A DNA stretch of 64,000 nt, taken from the NCBI RefSeq assembly GCF_007997035.1, contig NZ_VOSS01000018.1:1-64000 (forward strand), in the 5' to 3' direction. This DNA comes from Ralstonia sp. TCR112 (lineage in GTDB: Bacteria > Pseudomonadota > Gammaproteobacteria > Burkholderiales > Burkholderiaceae). A program made the translations under genes and the position numbers. Position 1 is the first letter of the stretch. Each line of letters begins with the position of its first letter. A model generated the notes under the pieces. That model was not told the origin of the DNA. It saw nothing but the letters and a program-made list of their open reading frames with translations, and made no database searches. Shown piece by piece: positions 21,491 through 31,082 of this stretch.

Positions 21491-22402
21491 TCAGGCAGCC
21501 TCTTCAGCGCCGTCAGGACGCAGGCGAGCCAGCAGGCCGTCGAACTCGTCGAGACTGCTGAACTGCACGGTCAACTGCCCACGGCCTTTTGCCGCCAGCT
21601 TGATCTGCACACCCAGCCCCAGTTGGTCGGCCAACTCCTCTTCCAGCCGCGCGACGTCGCGGCCGCCCTGGTGACCGCCCTTTTGCTTGAGCGATTTCAG
21701 CTCGAACGGCTTGAGCGTCGATGCCACCAGCTTTTCCGTCTCACGCACGGACAGGCGCTTGTTGACGATCTGGTTCGCCAATGTGATCTGGGTAGCACCA
21801 TCGACGGCGAGCAGCGCGCGGGCGTGGCCCATGTCGAGGTCGCCGGCCATCAGCATGGTCTGCACGGGCTGGGCGAGATTCAACAGGCGCAGCAGGTTCG
21901 AGACCGCGCTGCGCGAACGCCCGACCGATTCCGCCGCCTGCTCGTGCGTGAACTGGAATTCACGCACCAGGCGCGCGATGCCCTGCGCTTCTTCTAGCGG
22001 GTTGAGATCTTCGCGCTGGATGTTTTCGATCAGCGCCATGGCGGCGGCCGATTCATCCGGCACGTCCTTCACGAGGACGGGCACTTCGGTCAGGCCGGCG
22101 AGGCGCGATGCGCGGAAGCGGCGCTCGCCCGCGATGATTTCGTACTTCGGTTTCGCGCCGTCGGATTCGACCTTGCGCACGAGAATCGGCTGCATCAGGC
22201 CTTGGGCGCGGATGCTCGCCGCAAGCTCCTGTAGCGCGCCTTCGTCCATGCGCGTGCGCGGCTGATATTTGCCGGGCTGCATCTGCTCCAGCTTGAGGAC
22301 CGTCGGCGCGCCCTCCTGCTTGGCGGCTTCGACAATCTCGGCCGGGCTGCCGAGCAGCGCTTCGAGGCCGCGGCCCAGTCCCTTTTTCTTCATCGTGCTC
22401 AT
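21491..22402 (-). CDS. parB: Chromosome partitioning protein ParB
   Basis: The 303-residue CTP-dependent clamp binds parS and organises the origin region. The basic N-terminal peptide KKKGLGRGLEALLG stimulates the ParA ATPase. The CTP-binding domain contains GERRFRASRLAG (about 92-103), followed by ALIENIQREDLNPLEEA and an HTH parS reader around THEQAAESVGRSRSAVSNLL. The C-terminal part is the dimerisation domain. It lies 17 bases after parA, with AGAGGA before the ATG. Three perfect parS sites lie 2-4 kb away. Confidence 0.97.
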   Translation of the reverse strand: MSTMKKKGLGRGLEALLGSPAEIVEAAKQEGAPTVLKLEQMQPGKYQPRTRMDEGALQELAASIRAQGLMQPILVRKVESDGAKPKYEIIAGERRFRASRLAGLTEVPVLVKDVPDESAAAMALIENIQREDLNPLEEAQGIARLVREFQFTHEQAAESVGRSRSAVSNLLRLLNLAQPVQTMLMAGDLDMGHARALLAVDGATQITLANQIVNKRLSVRETEKLVASTLKPFELKSLKQKGGHQGGRDVARLEEELADQLGLGVQIKLAAKGRGQLTVQFSSLDEFDGLLARLRPDGAEEAA

Positions 22403-22419
22403 GTTGTTCCTCTTGCTGC

Positions 22420-23205
22420 TCAGGCCGGCATGTCGGCCATCTGCCGCACGCGCGCGATCATCTCGGCGCCGAAATCCAGATAGGCCTTTGCCCCCTTCGA
22501 CGCCACGTCAAACGCCACGCCCGGCATGCCGTACGACGGCGCCTCGGCCAGACGCACGTTGCGCGGGATGACTGTCTTGAACACCTTGTCGCCGAAGTGC
22601 GATTCGAGCTGCGCCGACACCTGCTGCTGCAGCGTCACGCGCGGGTCGAACATCACACGTAACAAACCGATCACCTTGAGATCGCGGTTCAGGTTGGCGT
22701 GCACCTGCTTGATGGTGTTGACGAGATCCGACAGGCCTTCGAGCGCGAAGTACTCACACTGCATCGGCACGACCACGCCATGTGCGGCGCACAGGCCGTT
22801 GAGCGTCAGCAGCGACAGCGACGGCGGGCAGTCGATGAGGACAAAGTCGTAGTCGGCTTCCACCTCGGCGAGCGCAAGCTTGAGGCGGTTTTCGCGATGC
22901 TCCAGATCGACCAGTTCGACTTCGGCGCCAGCCAAGTCGCGGTTGGCGGGCAGCACGTCATAGCGCCCCGCCTCCGAGCGCTGGCGTGCCTGCGGAACCG
23001 TCGCGAGCCCAACAAGGACTTGGTAGACGCTGAATTGCAGCGCGTGCTTGTCGATGCCCGAGCCCATCGAGGCATTGCCCTGCGGGTCGAGGTCGACCAG
23101 GAGCACGCGCTGCCCTTGCGCGGCCAGCCCGGCCGCGAGATTCACCGTGGTGGTGGTCTTGCCGACCCCACCCTTCTGGTTGGCGATCACGAAAATATTC
23201 GACAT
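22420..23205 (-). CDS. parA: Chromosome partitioning ATPase ParA
   Basis: The 261-residue deviant-Walker ATPase has KGGVGKTTTTVN at residues 11-22, with the signature lysine (Lys11) needed for the ATP sandwich dimer. DLDPQGNASMG and VLIDCPPSLSLLTLN complete the nucleotide site. It binds DNA non-specifically and moves ParB-parS complexes. GAGGAGTC precedes the ATG. Upstream is rsmG (37-base gap) and downstream parB. Confidence 0.97.
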   Translation of the reverse strand: MSNIFVIANQKGGVGKTTTTVNLAAGLAAQGQRVLLVDLDPQGNASMGSGIDKHALQFSVYQVLVGLATVPQARQRSEAGRYDVLPANRDLAGAEVELVDLEHRENRLKLALAEVEADYDFVLIDCPPSLSLLTLNGLCAAHGVVVPMQCEYFALEGLSDLVNTIKQVHANLNRDLKVIGLLRVMFDPRVTLQQQVSAQLESHFGDKVFKTVIPRNVRLAEAPSYGMPGVAFDVASKGAKAYLDFGAEMIARVRQMADMPA

Positions 23206-23242
23206 GACTCCTCTGCGGTGAATGGCTCGCTACAACGTTCGC

Positions 23243-23911
23243 TCACGCCGACGGCGCGAGGATGACCAGGTGACGCTCGGCCGGCAACCCCGGCACGGTC
23301 AGGCGCTCGATGGCTTCGACGGTCCAGCCCGCGGGCAGACGCTCGATTTCCGCATCCGGGCGCACGCCCTTCATGGCGACCATGCGACCGCCTGGGACCA
23401 GCAGATGCCCGGCCAGATTTACGAAATCGACCAGTTCGGCAAAGGCGCGCGAGGTGATGACGCCATAGCCTGTGGCATCGGTCAGCTTTTCCACGTGGCC
23501 CCAATGCGACTGAGCGTTGGTCAGGCCAAGCTCGGCGCGGCACTGCGTCAGGAAGGCCGTCTTCTTCTGCACGATGTCGACCATCGTGACGCTGACATCC
23601 GGAAAGGCGATCGCGAGCGGAATGCCCGGCAGGCCGCCGCCCGAACCGACGTCCAGAACGCGCGGTGCGTCGCGTTGTGCACAGCGGGCCAGCTCGGCGA
23701 TGCGCGATACGGCCGACAGCGAATCCAGCAGGTGATGCGTCAGCATGTCGCCGGCATCACGAATGGCGGTCAGGTTATAGACGCGGTTCCATTTGGCCAG
23801 CAGCCCTTGGTACGCCAGCAGACGATCGATTTGCGCTTCGTCCAGCGACAAGCCGAGCGCGCGGGCGCCCGCTTCCAGCTCTGCCCGGGCGTCTGTCAGT
23901 GCATTCGCCAT
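23243..23911 (-). CDS. rsmG: 16S rRNA (guanine-527 N7) methyltransferase
   Basis: This 222-residue SAM-dependent methyltransferase (GidB) modifies G527 of 16S rRNA, a site linked to streptomycin sensitivity. The SAM-binding motif is [16 protein letters not shown], and [13 protein letters not shown] is the later conserved segment. Its ATG overlaps the mnmG stop codon by one base (TGATG), so translation is coupled. Confidence 0.96.
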   Translation of the reverse strand: MANALTDARAELEAGARALGLSLDEAQIDRLLAYQGLLAKWNRVYNLTAIRDAGDMLTHHLLDSLSAVSRIAELARCAQRDAPRVLDVGSGGGLPGIPLAIAFPDVSVTMVDIVQKKTAFLTQCRAELGLTNAQSHWGHVEKLTDATGYGVITSRAFAELVDFVNLAGHLLVPGGRMVAMKGVRPDAEIERLPAGWTVEAIERLTVPGLPAERHLVILAPSA

Positions 23912-25860
23912 CAAGCGGCCTCGCCTTCTGCACTGGCGCGCGGGCCGACTTGGCCTCGCAGCACGCCCTTCTTCAGGTGCACGAGCAGCAGTGACACAGC
24001 GGCAGGCGTGATGCCGGAGATACGCGAAGCCTGGCCGATGGTTTCCGGCTTGTGCTTGGCGAGCTTCTGCTGGACTTCGATCGACAGGCCGCGCACCTGC
24101 GAATAATCGAAATCGGCCGGCAGACGCGTGTTTTCGTTGGCGCCGAGGCGCTCGACTTCATCGGCTTGCCGGGCGATGTATCCGTGGTACTTGATGCCGA
24201 TCTCAACCTGCTCGCGGATCTGCTCGGCCAGCAACGGGTCTTCAGCCAACGGCGCTTCGAGCGCGTACTTGCCGCCCTGCATGCCCATGAGCGTTTCGTA
24301 CGTCACGTTCGGGCGGCGCAGCAAGTCGGCCAGGGCGTACTCGCGCTCAATGCCCTTGCCCAGCACCGGCTCGGCGTCTTCCAGCGGAAGCGAGGCCGGA
24401 TTCACCCAGGTCGACTTGAGCCGTTCTGTTTCACGTGAAACAGCGTCGCGCTTCCGGTTGAATGCATCCCAGCGCGCATCGTCGACGACGCCCAGTGCGC
24501 GGCCCACTTCGGTCAGGCGCATGTCGGCATTGTCTTCACGCAGGCTGAGGCGGAATTCAGCGCGGCTGGTGAACATGCGATACGGCTCGGTCACGCCTCG
24601 GGTGATGAGATCGTCGACGAGCACGCCCAGATAGGCTTGGTCGCGGCGCGGCGTCCAGGCGTCCTTGCCCTGCACTTGCAGGCCGGCGTTGATGCCCGCC
24701 AGCAGGCCTTGCGCGGCGGCCTCTTCGTAACCGGTCGTCCCGTTGATTTGGCCAGCGAAAAACAAGCCGGAAATCGCCTTGGATTCCAGCGAACCCTTGA
24801 GCCCACGCGGATCGAAATAGTCGTATTCGATGGCGTAACCGGGGCGCAGGATATGGGCGTTTTCCAGCCCGCGCATCGAGTGGATCAGGTCCAGCTGCAC
24901 ATCAAACGGCAGGCTCGTCGATACGCCGTTCGGGTAAAACTCGTTCGTCGTCAGGCCTTCCGGCTCCAGGAAGATCTGGTGGCTGTCCTTGCTGGCAAAG
25001 CGGTGGATCTTGTCTTCGATGCTGGGGCAGTAGCGCGGCCCCACCCCTTCGATCACGCCCGTGTACATCGGGGAGCGGTCCAGCCCGGCGCGAATAATGT
25101 CGTGCGTGCGCTCGTTAGTGTGGGTCACCCAGCATGGCACTTGGCGCGGATGCATGTCCGCGCGGCCCATGAACGAGAACACCGGCACCGGATCAAGATC
25201 GCCCGGTTGCTCTTCGAGCACCGAAAAATCGATGGAACGACCGTCGATGCGCGGCGGCGTACCGGTCTTGAGGCGTCCTTGCGGCAGCTTCAATTCCTTC
25301 AAACGCGCCGACAGCGATACCGCTGCGGGGTCGCCCGCCCGCCCGCCCGTGTAGTTATTCAGCCCAACGTGGATCTTGCCATCCAGGAACGTCCCGGCCG
25401 TCAGCACGACAGCGCGTGCGCGGAACCGCACGCCGACCTGCGTCACCGCCCCGACAACGCGGTCGCCCTCAACAAGCAGGTCTTCCACGGCCTGCTGGAA
25501 CAACATCAGGTTCGGCTGGTTTTCGAGGCGATGACGGATCGCCGCCTTGTACAGCACCCGATCTGCCTGGGCGCGCGTCGCCCGCACCGCCGGGCCCTTG
25601 CTGGAATTGAGGATACGGAACTGGATGCCGCCCTCGTCCGTCGCGATGGCCATGGCCCCGCCCAAGGCGTCCACTTCCTTGACCAGATGGCCTTTGCCGA
25701 TGCCCCCGATGGACGGATTGCAGCTCATCTGCCCCAGCGTCTCGATGTTGTGCGTCACCAGCAGGGTCTGACACCCCATGCGCGCTGCCGCCAGCGCGGC
25801 CTCGGTGCCGGCGTGTCCGCCGCCCACCACGATCACATCGAATTCAATTGGATACAGCAT
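23911..25860 (-). CDS. mnmG: tRNA uridine-5-carboxymethylaminomethyl modification enzyme MnmG
   Basis: The 649-residue FAD-dependent partner of MnmE installs the cmnm5 group on wobble U34 of tRNA. The N-terminal FAD motif is [18 protein letters not shown], followed by [17 protein letters not shown] and, further on, [14 protein letters not shown]. The start MLYPIEFD at 25860 has a strong AGGAGG site. A perfect parS site lies inside the gene at 24427-24442. Confidence 0.97.
   Translation of the reverse strand: MLYPIEFDVIVVGGGHAGTEAALAAARMGCQTLLVTHNIETLGQMSCNPSIGGIGKGHLVKEVDALGGAMAIATDEGGIQFRILNSSKGPAVRATRAQADRVLYKAAIRHRLENQPNLMLFQQAVEDLLVEGDRVVGAVTQVGVRFRARAVVLTAGTFLDGKIHVGLNNYTGGRAGDPAAVSLSARLKELKLPQGRLKTGTPPRIDGRSIDFSVLEEQPGDLDPVPVFSFMGRADMHPRQVPCWVTHTNERTHDIIRAGLDRSPMYTGVIEGVGPRYCPSIEDKIHRFASKDSHQIFLEPEGLTTNEFYPNGVSTSLPFDVQLDLIHSMRGLENAHILRPGYAIEYDYFDPRGLKGSLESKAISGLFFAGQINGTTGYEEAAAQGLLAGINAGLQVQGKDAWTPRRDQAYLGVLVDDLITRGVTEPYRMFTSRAEFRLSLREDNADMRLTEVGRALGVVDDARWDAFNRKRDAVSRETERLKSTWVNPASLPLEDAEPVLGKGIEREYALADLLRRPNVTYETLMGMQGGKYALEAPLAEDPLLAEQIREQVEIGIKYHGYIARQADEVERLGANENTRLPADFDYSQVRGLSIEVQQKLAKHKPETIGQASRISGITPAAVSLLLVHLKKGVLRGQVGPRASAEGEAA
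24427..24442. promoter_or_regulatory. parS site 1 (inside mnmG)
   Basis: A perfect 16-bp palindrome, TGTTTCACGTGAAACA, the ParB-binding consensus conserved across bacteria. It lies within the mnmG coding sequence, about 2 kb from parB. Confidence 0.95.
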
Positions 25861-25904
25861 GGCTTCCTCCTCGCATGGAGGCATCAAAAATTTGGAGAAG
25901 CGGA

Positions 25905-25910
25905 ATTATA
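25905..25910 (-). promoter_or_regulatory. Minus-10 element upstream of mnmG
   Basis: A perfect TATAAT on the minus strand ends 44 bases before the mnmG ATG. The corresponding minus-35 region is weak. It would drive mnmG-rsmG-parA-parB. Confidence 0.5.
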
Positions 25911-25973
25911 AGTCGCGCGGCTACACCGCAGTTCGGCCATGCGGCAATCGAGGCGAAATTCGCTTGGTTTTCG

Positions 25974-25989
25974 TGTTTCACGTGAAACA
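25974..25989. promoter_or_regulatory. parS site 2 (mnmG upstream region)
   Basis: A perfect TGTTTCACGTGAAACA palindrome in the gap between mnmG and the LysR gene, 40 bp centre-to-centre from parS site 3. Confidence 0.96.
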
Positions 25990-26013
25990 TGCACCGCTTG
26001 GTCGCGATGTTTT

Positions 26014-26029
26014 TGTTTCACGTGAAACA
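26014..26029. promoter_or_regulatory. parS site 3 (mnmG upstream region)
   Basis: A third perfect TGTTTCACGTGAAACA palindrome, paired with site 2 about four helical turns away and just downstream of the LysR stop codon at 26044. Confidence 0.96.
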
Positions 26030-26043
26030 CATTCCGCCAACGG

Positions 26044-26973
26044 TCACTCACCTTTGGCTGAGCGTGCCTGCACAAAATCGATGAACACGCGCAGCTTGCC
26101 CGGCATTTGCGGCATGCGCGGGAAATAGAGATGGAAGCGATACATCGGCGGGCACCAATCTTCGAGTACCCGAACCAAGCGGCCAGCCGCCACATCGTCG
26201 GCGACGAGGTCTTCCAGCACGTGCGCCAAGCCCACGCCCTGCTTCGCCGCCTCGACCATCGCCAGCACGTCATTGGCAATGAAGCCGCCGGCCACCTCCG
26301 CTGACTGGTTGGCGCCACCGCCTGGCGCGGCAAACTCCCAGTCGTACAAGGCGCCGCTGCTGGGAAAGCGGTATCGGATGCAGCGATGGCCGCGCAGTGC
26401 GTCCGGCGATTCGGGCGTGCCATGCGCTTGCAGATACGCCGCACTGCCCACCACGGCGATGCGGCGCGGTGGCCCAATCGGCACGCCGACCATGTCGCGC
26501 TCGACACGCTCGCCGAAGCGGATGCCGACATCAAAGCGGTCGGCGACGATGGCGGACAGGCCGTCGTCCACCGAGACCTCCAGTTCGATGCGCGGATAGC
26601 GCGCGAGGAAATCGCCCAGCACCGGCCGCAGCACCGCCTGATACGCGACGCGGGAGGCCGTCACGCGCAAGGCGCCGCGCGGCTCTGTGGCGCGCTCCCC
26701 CACTTCGGCCATCGCGCCGTACAGCGCATCGAGGCTCGGCCGCACGACCGCGAGCAAGGCTTCGCCCGCTTCCGTGGCACTGACCTGCCGCGTGGTCCGC
26801 GCCAACAATTGCGCGCCGAGCGCGGACTCCAACCGCCGGATGGTCTGCGACAGCGCAGACGTAGAAACATCCAGCGCTGCGGCCGCCTGCGTGAAGCTCC
26901 CCGCCTCAGCCACGCGGCGCAGCGCATCCAGCGCGGGCAGCAGGTCCGGATCGATTGTGAATTCTGTCTTCAT
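26044..26973 (-). CDS. LysR-family transcriptional regulator (divergent to aldo/keto reductase)
   Basis: The 309-residue regulator has an N-terminal HTH (SFTQAAAALDVSTSALSQTI) and a LysR effector domain with the GALRVTASRVAYQAV start. It is transcribed away from the aldo/keto reductase with 86 bases between the starts. A CCGATT-N10-AATCGG dyad in the gap is a likely operator. The ATG at 26973 (MKTEFTID) gives the usual family length. Confidence 0.92.
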   Translation of the reverse strand: MKTEFTIDPDLLPALDALRRVAEAGSFTQAAAALDVSTSALSQTIRRLESALGAQLLARTTRQVSATEAGEALLAVVRPSLDALYGAMAEVGERATEPRGALRVTASRVAYQAVLRPVLGDFLARYPRIELEVSVDDGLSAIVADRFDVGIRFGERVERDMVGVPIGPPRRIAVVGSAAYLQAHGTPESPDALRGHRCIRYRFPSSGALYDWEFAAPGGGANQSAEVAGGFIANDVLAMVEAAKQGVGLAHVLEDLVADDVAAGRLVRVLEDWCPPMYRFHLYFPRMPQMPGKLRVFIDFVQARSAKGE

Positions 26974-26980
26974 AGTGCAT

Positions 26981-27002
26981 CCGATTCTATCCACTTAATC
27001 GG
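26981..27002. promoter_or_regulatory. Putative LysR operator dyad
   Basis: CCGATT and AATCGG form a perfect 6-bp dyad separated by ten bases, in the divergent gap between the LysR gene and the aldo/keto reductase gene. Confidence 0.5.
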
Positions 27003-27059
27003 CGCGACCGCGCTGCCTAGACTGGCGACTCCTCTCCCTGACCTGACAAGGACATCGCC

Positions 27060-28073
27060 ATGCAGACACGACAACTCGGTCAATCCGACCTGCACATCTC
27101 TCCACTCGGCTTCGGCACGTGGGCCACGGGCGGCGGCAACTGGGAATATGGCTGGGGCGCGCAGGACGATCGCGATTCCATTGCCGCCATCGCCGCCGCT
27201 GCGGACGCCGGCATCAACTGGATCGACACGGCTGCCGCCTATGGGCTGGGCCACGCGGAAACGGTGGTCGGCCGCGCGCTGCGCACGTTGCCCGCAGAAC
27301 GGCGCCCTTATGTGTTCACCAAAGGCTCGCTGGTGTGGGATGCGCAGGGGCGGATTTCGCATTCGCTCGACCCGGCATCGCTTTCACGTGAAATCGACGA
27401 GAGCCTGCGCCGCCTGAACGTCGAGGCGATCGACCTGTACCAGATTCACTGGCCGGCCTTCCCGCCCGGGGCGCCGGAGCAATCGGTCGAAGCCGCCATT
27501 GGTGCGCTGGCGGAGGCACGCCGCGCCGGCAAGATCCGCCATATCGGCGTGTCAAATTTCGATGCGGCGCAAATGGAACGCGCCCGCTCGGTCGCGCCGA
27601 TCGCCTCGCTGCAACCGCCCTACTCGCTGCTGATGCGCGGCATCGAGGAATCCATCCTGCCGTACACGGCGGCACATGGCATTGGCAACATCGTCTATTC
27701 GCCGCTGCAATCGGGACTGCTGTCGGGGCGCATGACGCGCGAGCGCATCGCCGCGCTGCCGGCCAATGACTGGCGCGCGCAGCGCAGCCCCGAATTTCAG
27801 GAGCCGAATCTGACGCGCAACCTGGCGCTGGTGGAGGTGCTGCGTGGCGTCGGCGCCCGGCATGGGCGCACGGCCGCCGAAGTCGCCATCGCGTGGACGC
27901 TGCGCAACCCGGTGGTGACGGGCGCCATCGTCGGCGTGCGACGGCCGGATCAGCTCGACGGCCTGCTCGGCGCGGCCAGCCTGAAACTGACGGATGCGGA
28001 TCTCGCGGAAATCGACGCCGCGCTGCCGGAAACCACGGCGTCGCCGGTGCCGCAAAGCCTCGTCAACGCTTGA
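27060..28073 (+). CDS. Aldo/keto reductase
   Basis: The 337-residue NADPH-dependent (beta/alpha)8 oxidoreductase shows the family tetrad: Asp and Tyr in DTAAAYGLGHAE, Lys in YVFTKGS and His in YQIHWP. GKIRHIGVSNF and the C-terminal TGAIVGVRRPDQLDG bind the cofactor. The natural carbonyl substrate is not evident. The divergent LysR gene likely controls it, and a strong terminator follows at 28094. A near-parS sequence lies inside the gene at 27380-27395. Confidence 0.93.
   Translation: MQTRQLGQSDLHISPLGFGTWATGGGNWEYGWGAQDDRDSIAAIAAAADAGINWIDTAAAYGLGHAETVVGRALRTLPAERRPYVFTKGSLVWDAQGRISHSLDPASLSREIDESLRRLNVEAIDLYQIHWPAFPPGAPEQSVEAAIGALAEARRAGKIRHIGVSNFDAAQMERARSVAPIASLQPPYSLLMRGIEESILPYTAAHGIGNIVYSPLQSGLLSGRMTRERIAALPANDWRAQRSPEFQEPNLTRNLALVEVLRGVGARHGRTAAEVAIAWTLRNPVVTGAIVGVRRPDQLDGLLGAASLKLTDADLAEIDAALPETTASPVPQSLVNA
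27380..27395. promoter_or_regulatory. Degenerate parS-like site inside the aldo/keto reductase gene
   Basis: The inner 12 bases TTTCACGTGAAA match the parS palindrome exactly, while the outer two bases on each side differ (12 of 16). It lies 1.4 kb from parS sites 2 and 3. It may be a weak ParB site or chance. Confidence 0.4.
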
Positions 28074-28093
28074 AACTTGCTCCGCTAAACAAA

Positions 28094-28125
28094 GCAAAAC
28101 GCACGGCGCGAACCGTGCGTTTTGC
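28094..28125 (+). terminator. Intrinsic terminator after the aldo/keto reductase
   Basis: GCAAAACGCACGG and CCGTGCGTTTTGC form a perfect 13-bp stem with a six-base loop. The A/T parts of the stem allow it to work for the convergent binding-protein gene as well. Confidence 0.85.
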
Positions 28126-28151
28126 GTGGGCCGATGACGTTGGCTACATCG

Positions 28152-29300
28152 TCAGTTCTGCAACTTCCACTTGCCGTCCTTGATCTCGACCATGACGCGC
28201 GAGCGCTGGTCGAGACCAAGGTGGTCCTTCGCGTTCATATTCATCACGCCGTGCGAGATCGCCAGATTGGTCGTCGTCTCCATCGCGTCGCGCAATCCCT
28301 TGCGGAACGCCGGCGTGCCGGGTTGGCCCTTTTTCAGCGCTTCCGGCATCGCATTGGTGAGCAACAAACCGGCATCCCACATGTGGCCGCCGAAGGTGGA
28401 GACTTGTCCGCCGTACGTCTTCTCATATGCCGTCTTGTACGCCAGCGCCGGCTTCTTCACCGGGTTGCTGTCCGGCAGCTGCTCGGCCACGAGGATGGGG
28501 CCCGCCGGCAGGTAGGTGCCTTCGCAGTCCTTGCCGCACACACGCAGGAAGTCGGCGTTCGCCACCCCGTGCGTCTGATACAGCTTGCCCTTGTAGCCCC
28601 GCTCTTTGAGCGCGCGTTCGGGCAGCGCGGCCGGCGTACCTGAGCCTGCGATCAACACTGCATCCGGATTGGCCGCCATGATCTTCAGCACCTGGCCCGT
28701 CACCGACGTATCGGTGCGCGCAAACCGCTCGCTGGCGACAACCTTCAGCTTGCGCAGCCCCGCCACCTTGTCGAACTCCTGCGCCCACGAATCGCCATAG
28801 GCATCGGCAAAGCCGATCAGCGCGACGGTCTTCACGCCATGGTTTGCCATGTGCTCGGCAATGGCCGTCGCCATGTGCGAATCGTTCTGCGGCGTCTTGA
28901 AGACCCACGTGCGCTTGGCGTCCATCGGCTCGACGATCCGCGCGGAGGCGGCCAGCGTGATCATCGGCGTTTCGTTCTCGGCCACCACGTCGACCATCGC
29001 GAGGGAGTTGGGCGTGACGGTCGAACCGATCACCAGGTCGACCTTGTCTTCGGTGATGAGCTTGCGCGTGTTCTTGACGGCGGTGGTCGTGTCAGACGCA
29101 TCGTCGAGCACGATGTACTCGACCTTCTTGCCGGCGATTTCCTTGGGCAGCAGCGCCACGGTGTTCTTCTCGGGAATCCCCAGCGACGCCGCCGGCCCGG
29201 TGGCCGACACCGTGATGCCGACCTTCACCTGGGCGAATGCCGTACCGGCCAACAGCGCCGTCGCGGCGAGTGCAATGCGGGATGCGCGCGATACCTTCAT
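28152..29300 (-). CDS. Branched-chain amino acid ABC transporter substrate-binding protein (orphan)
   Basis: The 382-residue periplasmic binding protein of the LivJ/LivK type has a signal peptide (about 1-23, ...LLAGTAFA) followed by QVKVGITVSATGPAASLGIP and VLDDASDTTTAVKNTRKL. AGGAG precedes the start. No permease or ATPase genes adjoin it, so it may feed the liv operon at 37.8-42.7 kb or a transporter elsewhere. The ligand may be an amino acid, amide or aromatic acid. Confidence 0.9.
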   Translation of the reverse strand: MKVSRASRIALAATALLAGTAFAQVKVGITVSATGPAASLGIPEKNTVALLPKEIAGKKVEYIVLDDASDTTTAVKNTRKLITEDKVDLVIGSTVTPNSLAMVDVVAENETPMITLAASARIVEPMDAKRTWVFKTPQNDSHMATAIAEHMANHGVKTVALIGFADAYGDSWAQEFDKVAGLRKLKVVASERFARTDTSVTGQVLKIMAANPDAVLIAGSGTPAALPERALKERGYKGKLYQTHGVANADFLRVCGKDCEGTYLPAGPILVAEQLPDSNPVKKPALAYKTAYEKTYGGQVSTFGGHMWDAGLLLTNAMPEALKKGQPGTPAFRKGLRDAMETTTNLAISHGVMNMNAKDHLGLDQRSRVMVEIKDGKWKLQN

Positions 29301-29455
29301 GCCGTCTCCTGAGATAGGTCGAGCGGGTCTGCGCCCGCCCTGAATCTGCGATTGACCGACCGATGGGTCGGGGATGAACGAGTCTAGAAGGAGTCACGCC
29401 ACGCGGGCAAGGGGGAGATACCCCGAACCTTAACGTGTTCACGACCTGGGCGGAT

Positions 29456-30061
29456 TCAGCCCACGCGATACACCCGGCCGCTCTGCACGCCTTCCACGCT
29501 GCGCCGATACGCCAACGCCGCGCGCGCTGCCGAGACCGGCTCGAAACCCGGGAAGAACGGGCCATATGCTTCCATCGATTCGGTCAGCACCGTCGGGCTC
29601 ACCGCGTTGATGCGGATGCCGCGCGGCAACTCGCACGCAGCGGCGCGCACAAAACCTTCCACACCAGCGTTCACGGCGGTTGCGTTGGCGCCCTGCGCGA
29701 TCGGCTCCTGGCCGACGATGCCGGTCGTGAGCGTGATGGAGCCGCCGTCGTTCAGATAATGCTGACCGACCAGCGCCAGGCGCACCTGGCCGAGCAGCTT
29801 GTCCTGCAGGCCAACGTTGAAATCCGCGGCCGTCATCTTGGTCAGCGGCCCGAAGAACAGATTGCCCGCGGTGGAGACGATGGCGTCGACGCGGCCAAGC
29901 TTGTCGAACAGCGCCGCCACGCTGTCTGCGTTGGTGATGTCGACTTGATGCTCGCCCTGCGTGCGGCCGACGCGGATGATTTCGTGCGTACCGCCCTGCT
30001 CCAGTTCTGCCACCACGGCGCGGCCCAGTGTGCCGCTGGCGCCAATCACGACGATTTTCAT
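29456..30061 (-). CDS. Short-chain dehydrogenase-like protein lacking the catalytic Tyr/Lys
   Basis: The 201-residue Rossmann protein has the NAD(P) loop VIGASGTLGRAV, a short acidic/basic second-strand region (RVGRTQGEHQVDITNAD) and the STAGNLFFGPL segment. Where SDR enzymes have YxxxK, this protein reads ATAVNAGVEGF, so both catalytic residues appear replaced. It may bind a nucleotide without classic SDR catalysis. It is divergent from a LysR gene with 95 bases between the starts. Confidence 0.85.
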   Translation of the reverse strand: MKIVVIGASGTLGRAVVAELEQGGTHEIIRVGRTQGEHQVDITNADSVAALFDKLGRVDAIVSTAGNLFFGPLTKMTAADFNVGLQDKLLGQVRLALVGQHYLNDGGSITLTTGIVGQEPIAQGANATAVNAGVEGFVRAAACELPRGIRINAVSPTVLTESMEAYGPFFPGFEPVSAARAALAYRRSVEGVQSGRVYRVG

Positions 30062-30156
30062 GCTCTGCTCCTTCGCAAATCCGGTTGGAATGGCGCCTAT
30101 TCTTGGCCGAACCCCTCATGCGATAAAGCCGTGATACCTTCGGGCATTCCAAATCA

Positions 30157-31077
30157 ATGGTTCGGAATATGGACAAGCTGCGCAGCATGGAGACCTTCGT
30201 TGCCGTGGTCGAAGGCGGCAACTTCACCGAGGCGGCGGCGCGGCTCGAGATGTCCGCGGTGATGGTCGGCAAATATGTCAGCGCGCTGGAGACGCAACTG
30301 GGCGCACGCCTGCTCCAGCGCAGCACGCGCCGCCAAAGCCTGACCGACGCCGGCCGCGTGTTCTACGAAGATGCCAAGCGTGTGCTGGAACACGTGCGCT
30401 GGGCGGAAACCTCCGTCGAACGGTTGCGCGCGTCGCCTTCGGGCACGCTGCGCGTGAGCGCGCCGACCACGTTCGGCGCGTGCGTGATTGCGCCACTGGC
30501 CGCGACGTTCCAGCAGGCACATCCGCAGGTGCGCGTGGAGTTGAACCTCAGCAACAGCATGGTCGATCTCGTCGACGAAGGGTTCGATCTCGCCATCCGC
30601 ATCGGCCCGCTGGGCGATGCCGATCTGGTGGCCAAGCCGCTGTGCGTGTATCGCATGGTCATTTGTGCGTCGCCGGAGTACCTGGCGCGGTACGGCCGAC
30701 CGGAAACGCCGGCCGACCTGCCGCAGCATCGCTGCCTGTCGCACATGGTGTGGAACAACCGCAATGCGTGGCAGCTTGCCGGCTGGAGCGGTGCGACGCC
30801 CTGGCGCGACGACCCGGCCTTCACATGCAACGACGGCCATGGCTTGCGCGCGGCAGCGGTTGCCGGTGCCGGCCTGCTGCTGCAGCCCGAAGTGCTCGTC
30901 GCCGAAGACCTCGCCAGCGGCCGACTCGTGCGCGTACTGCAAGCGTATGCGCCCGAGCCGCGACCGATTCATGTCGTGTATCGGCAGGATCGGCGGCCGC
31001 TGCCGAAGCTTTCCGGTTTTGTGGAGCATTTGCTGGAGCAGGTGCCCACGTTCGCCCCCGCATCGGCGGCACAATAG
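30157..31077 (+). CDS. LysR-family transcriptional regulator (divergent to SDR)
   Basis: A roughly 300-residue LysR regulator with an HTH in NFTEAAARLEMSAVMVGKYV and an effector domain beginning GTLRVSAPTTFGACVIAPL, as in the AaeR/DsdC-like LysR group that regulates oxidoreductases. ATGs at 30157 and 30169 are both possible starts. The divergent SDR-like gene is the probable target. Confidence 0.92.
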   Translation: MVRNMDKLRSMETFVAVVEGGNFTEAAARLEMSAVMVGKYVSALETQLGARLLQRSTRRQSLTDAGRVFYEDAKRVLEHVRWAETSVERLRASPSGTLRVSAPTTFGACVIAPLAATFQQAHPQVRVELNLSNSMVDLVDEGFDLAIRIGPLGDADLVAKPLCVYRMVICASPEYLARYGRPETPADLPQHRCLSHMVWNNRNAWQLAGWSGATPWRDDPAFTCNDGHGLRAAAVAGAGLLLQPEVLVAEDLASGRLVRVLQAYAPEPRPIHVVYRQDRRPLPKLSGFVEHLLEQVPTFAPASAAQ

Positions 31078-31082
31078 CGCCC

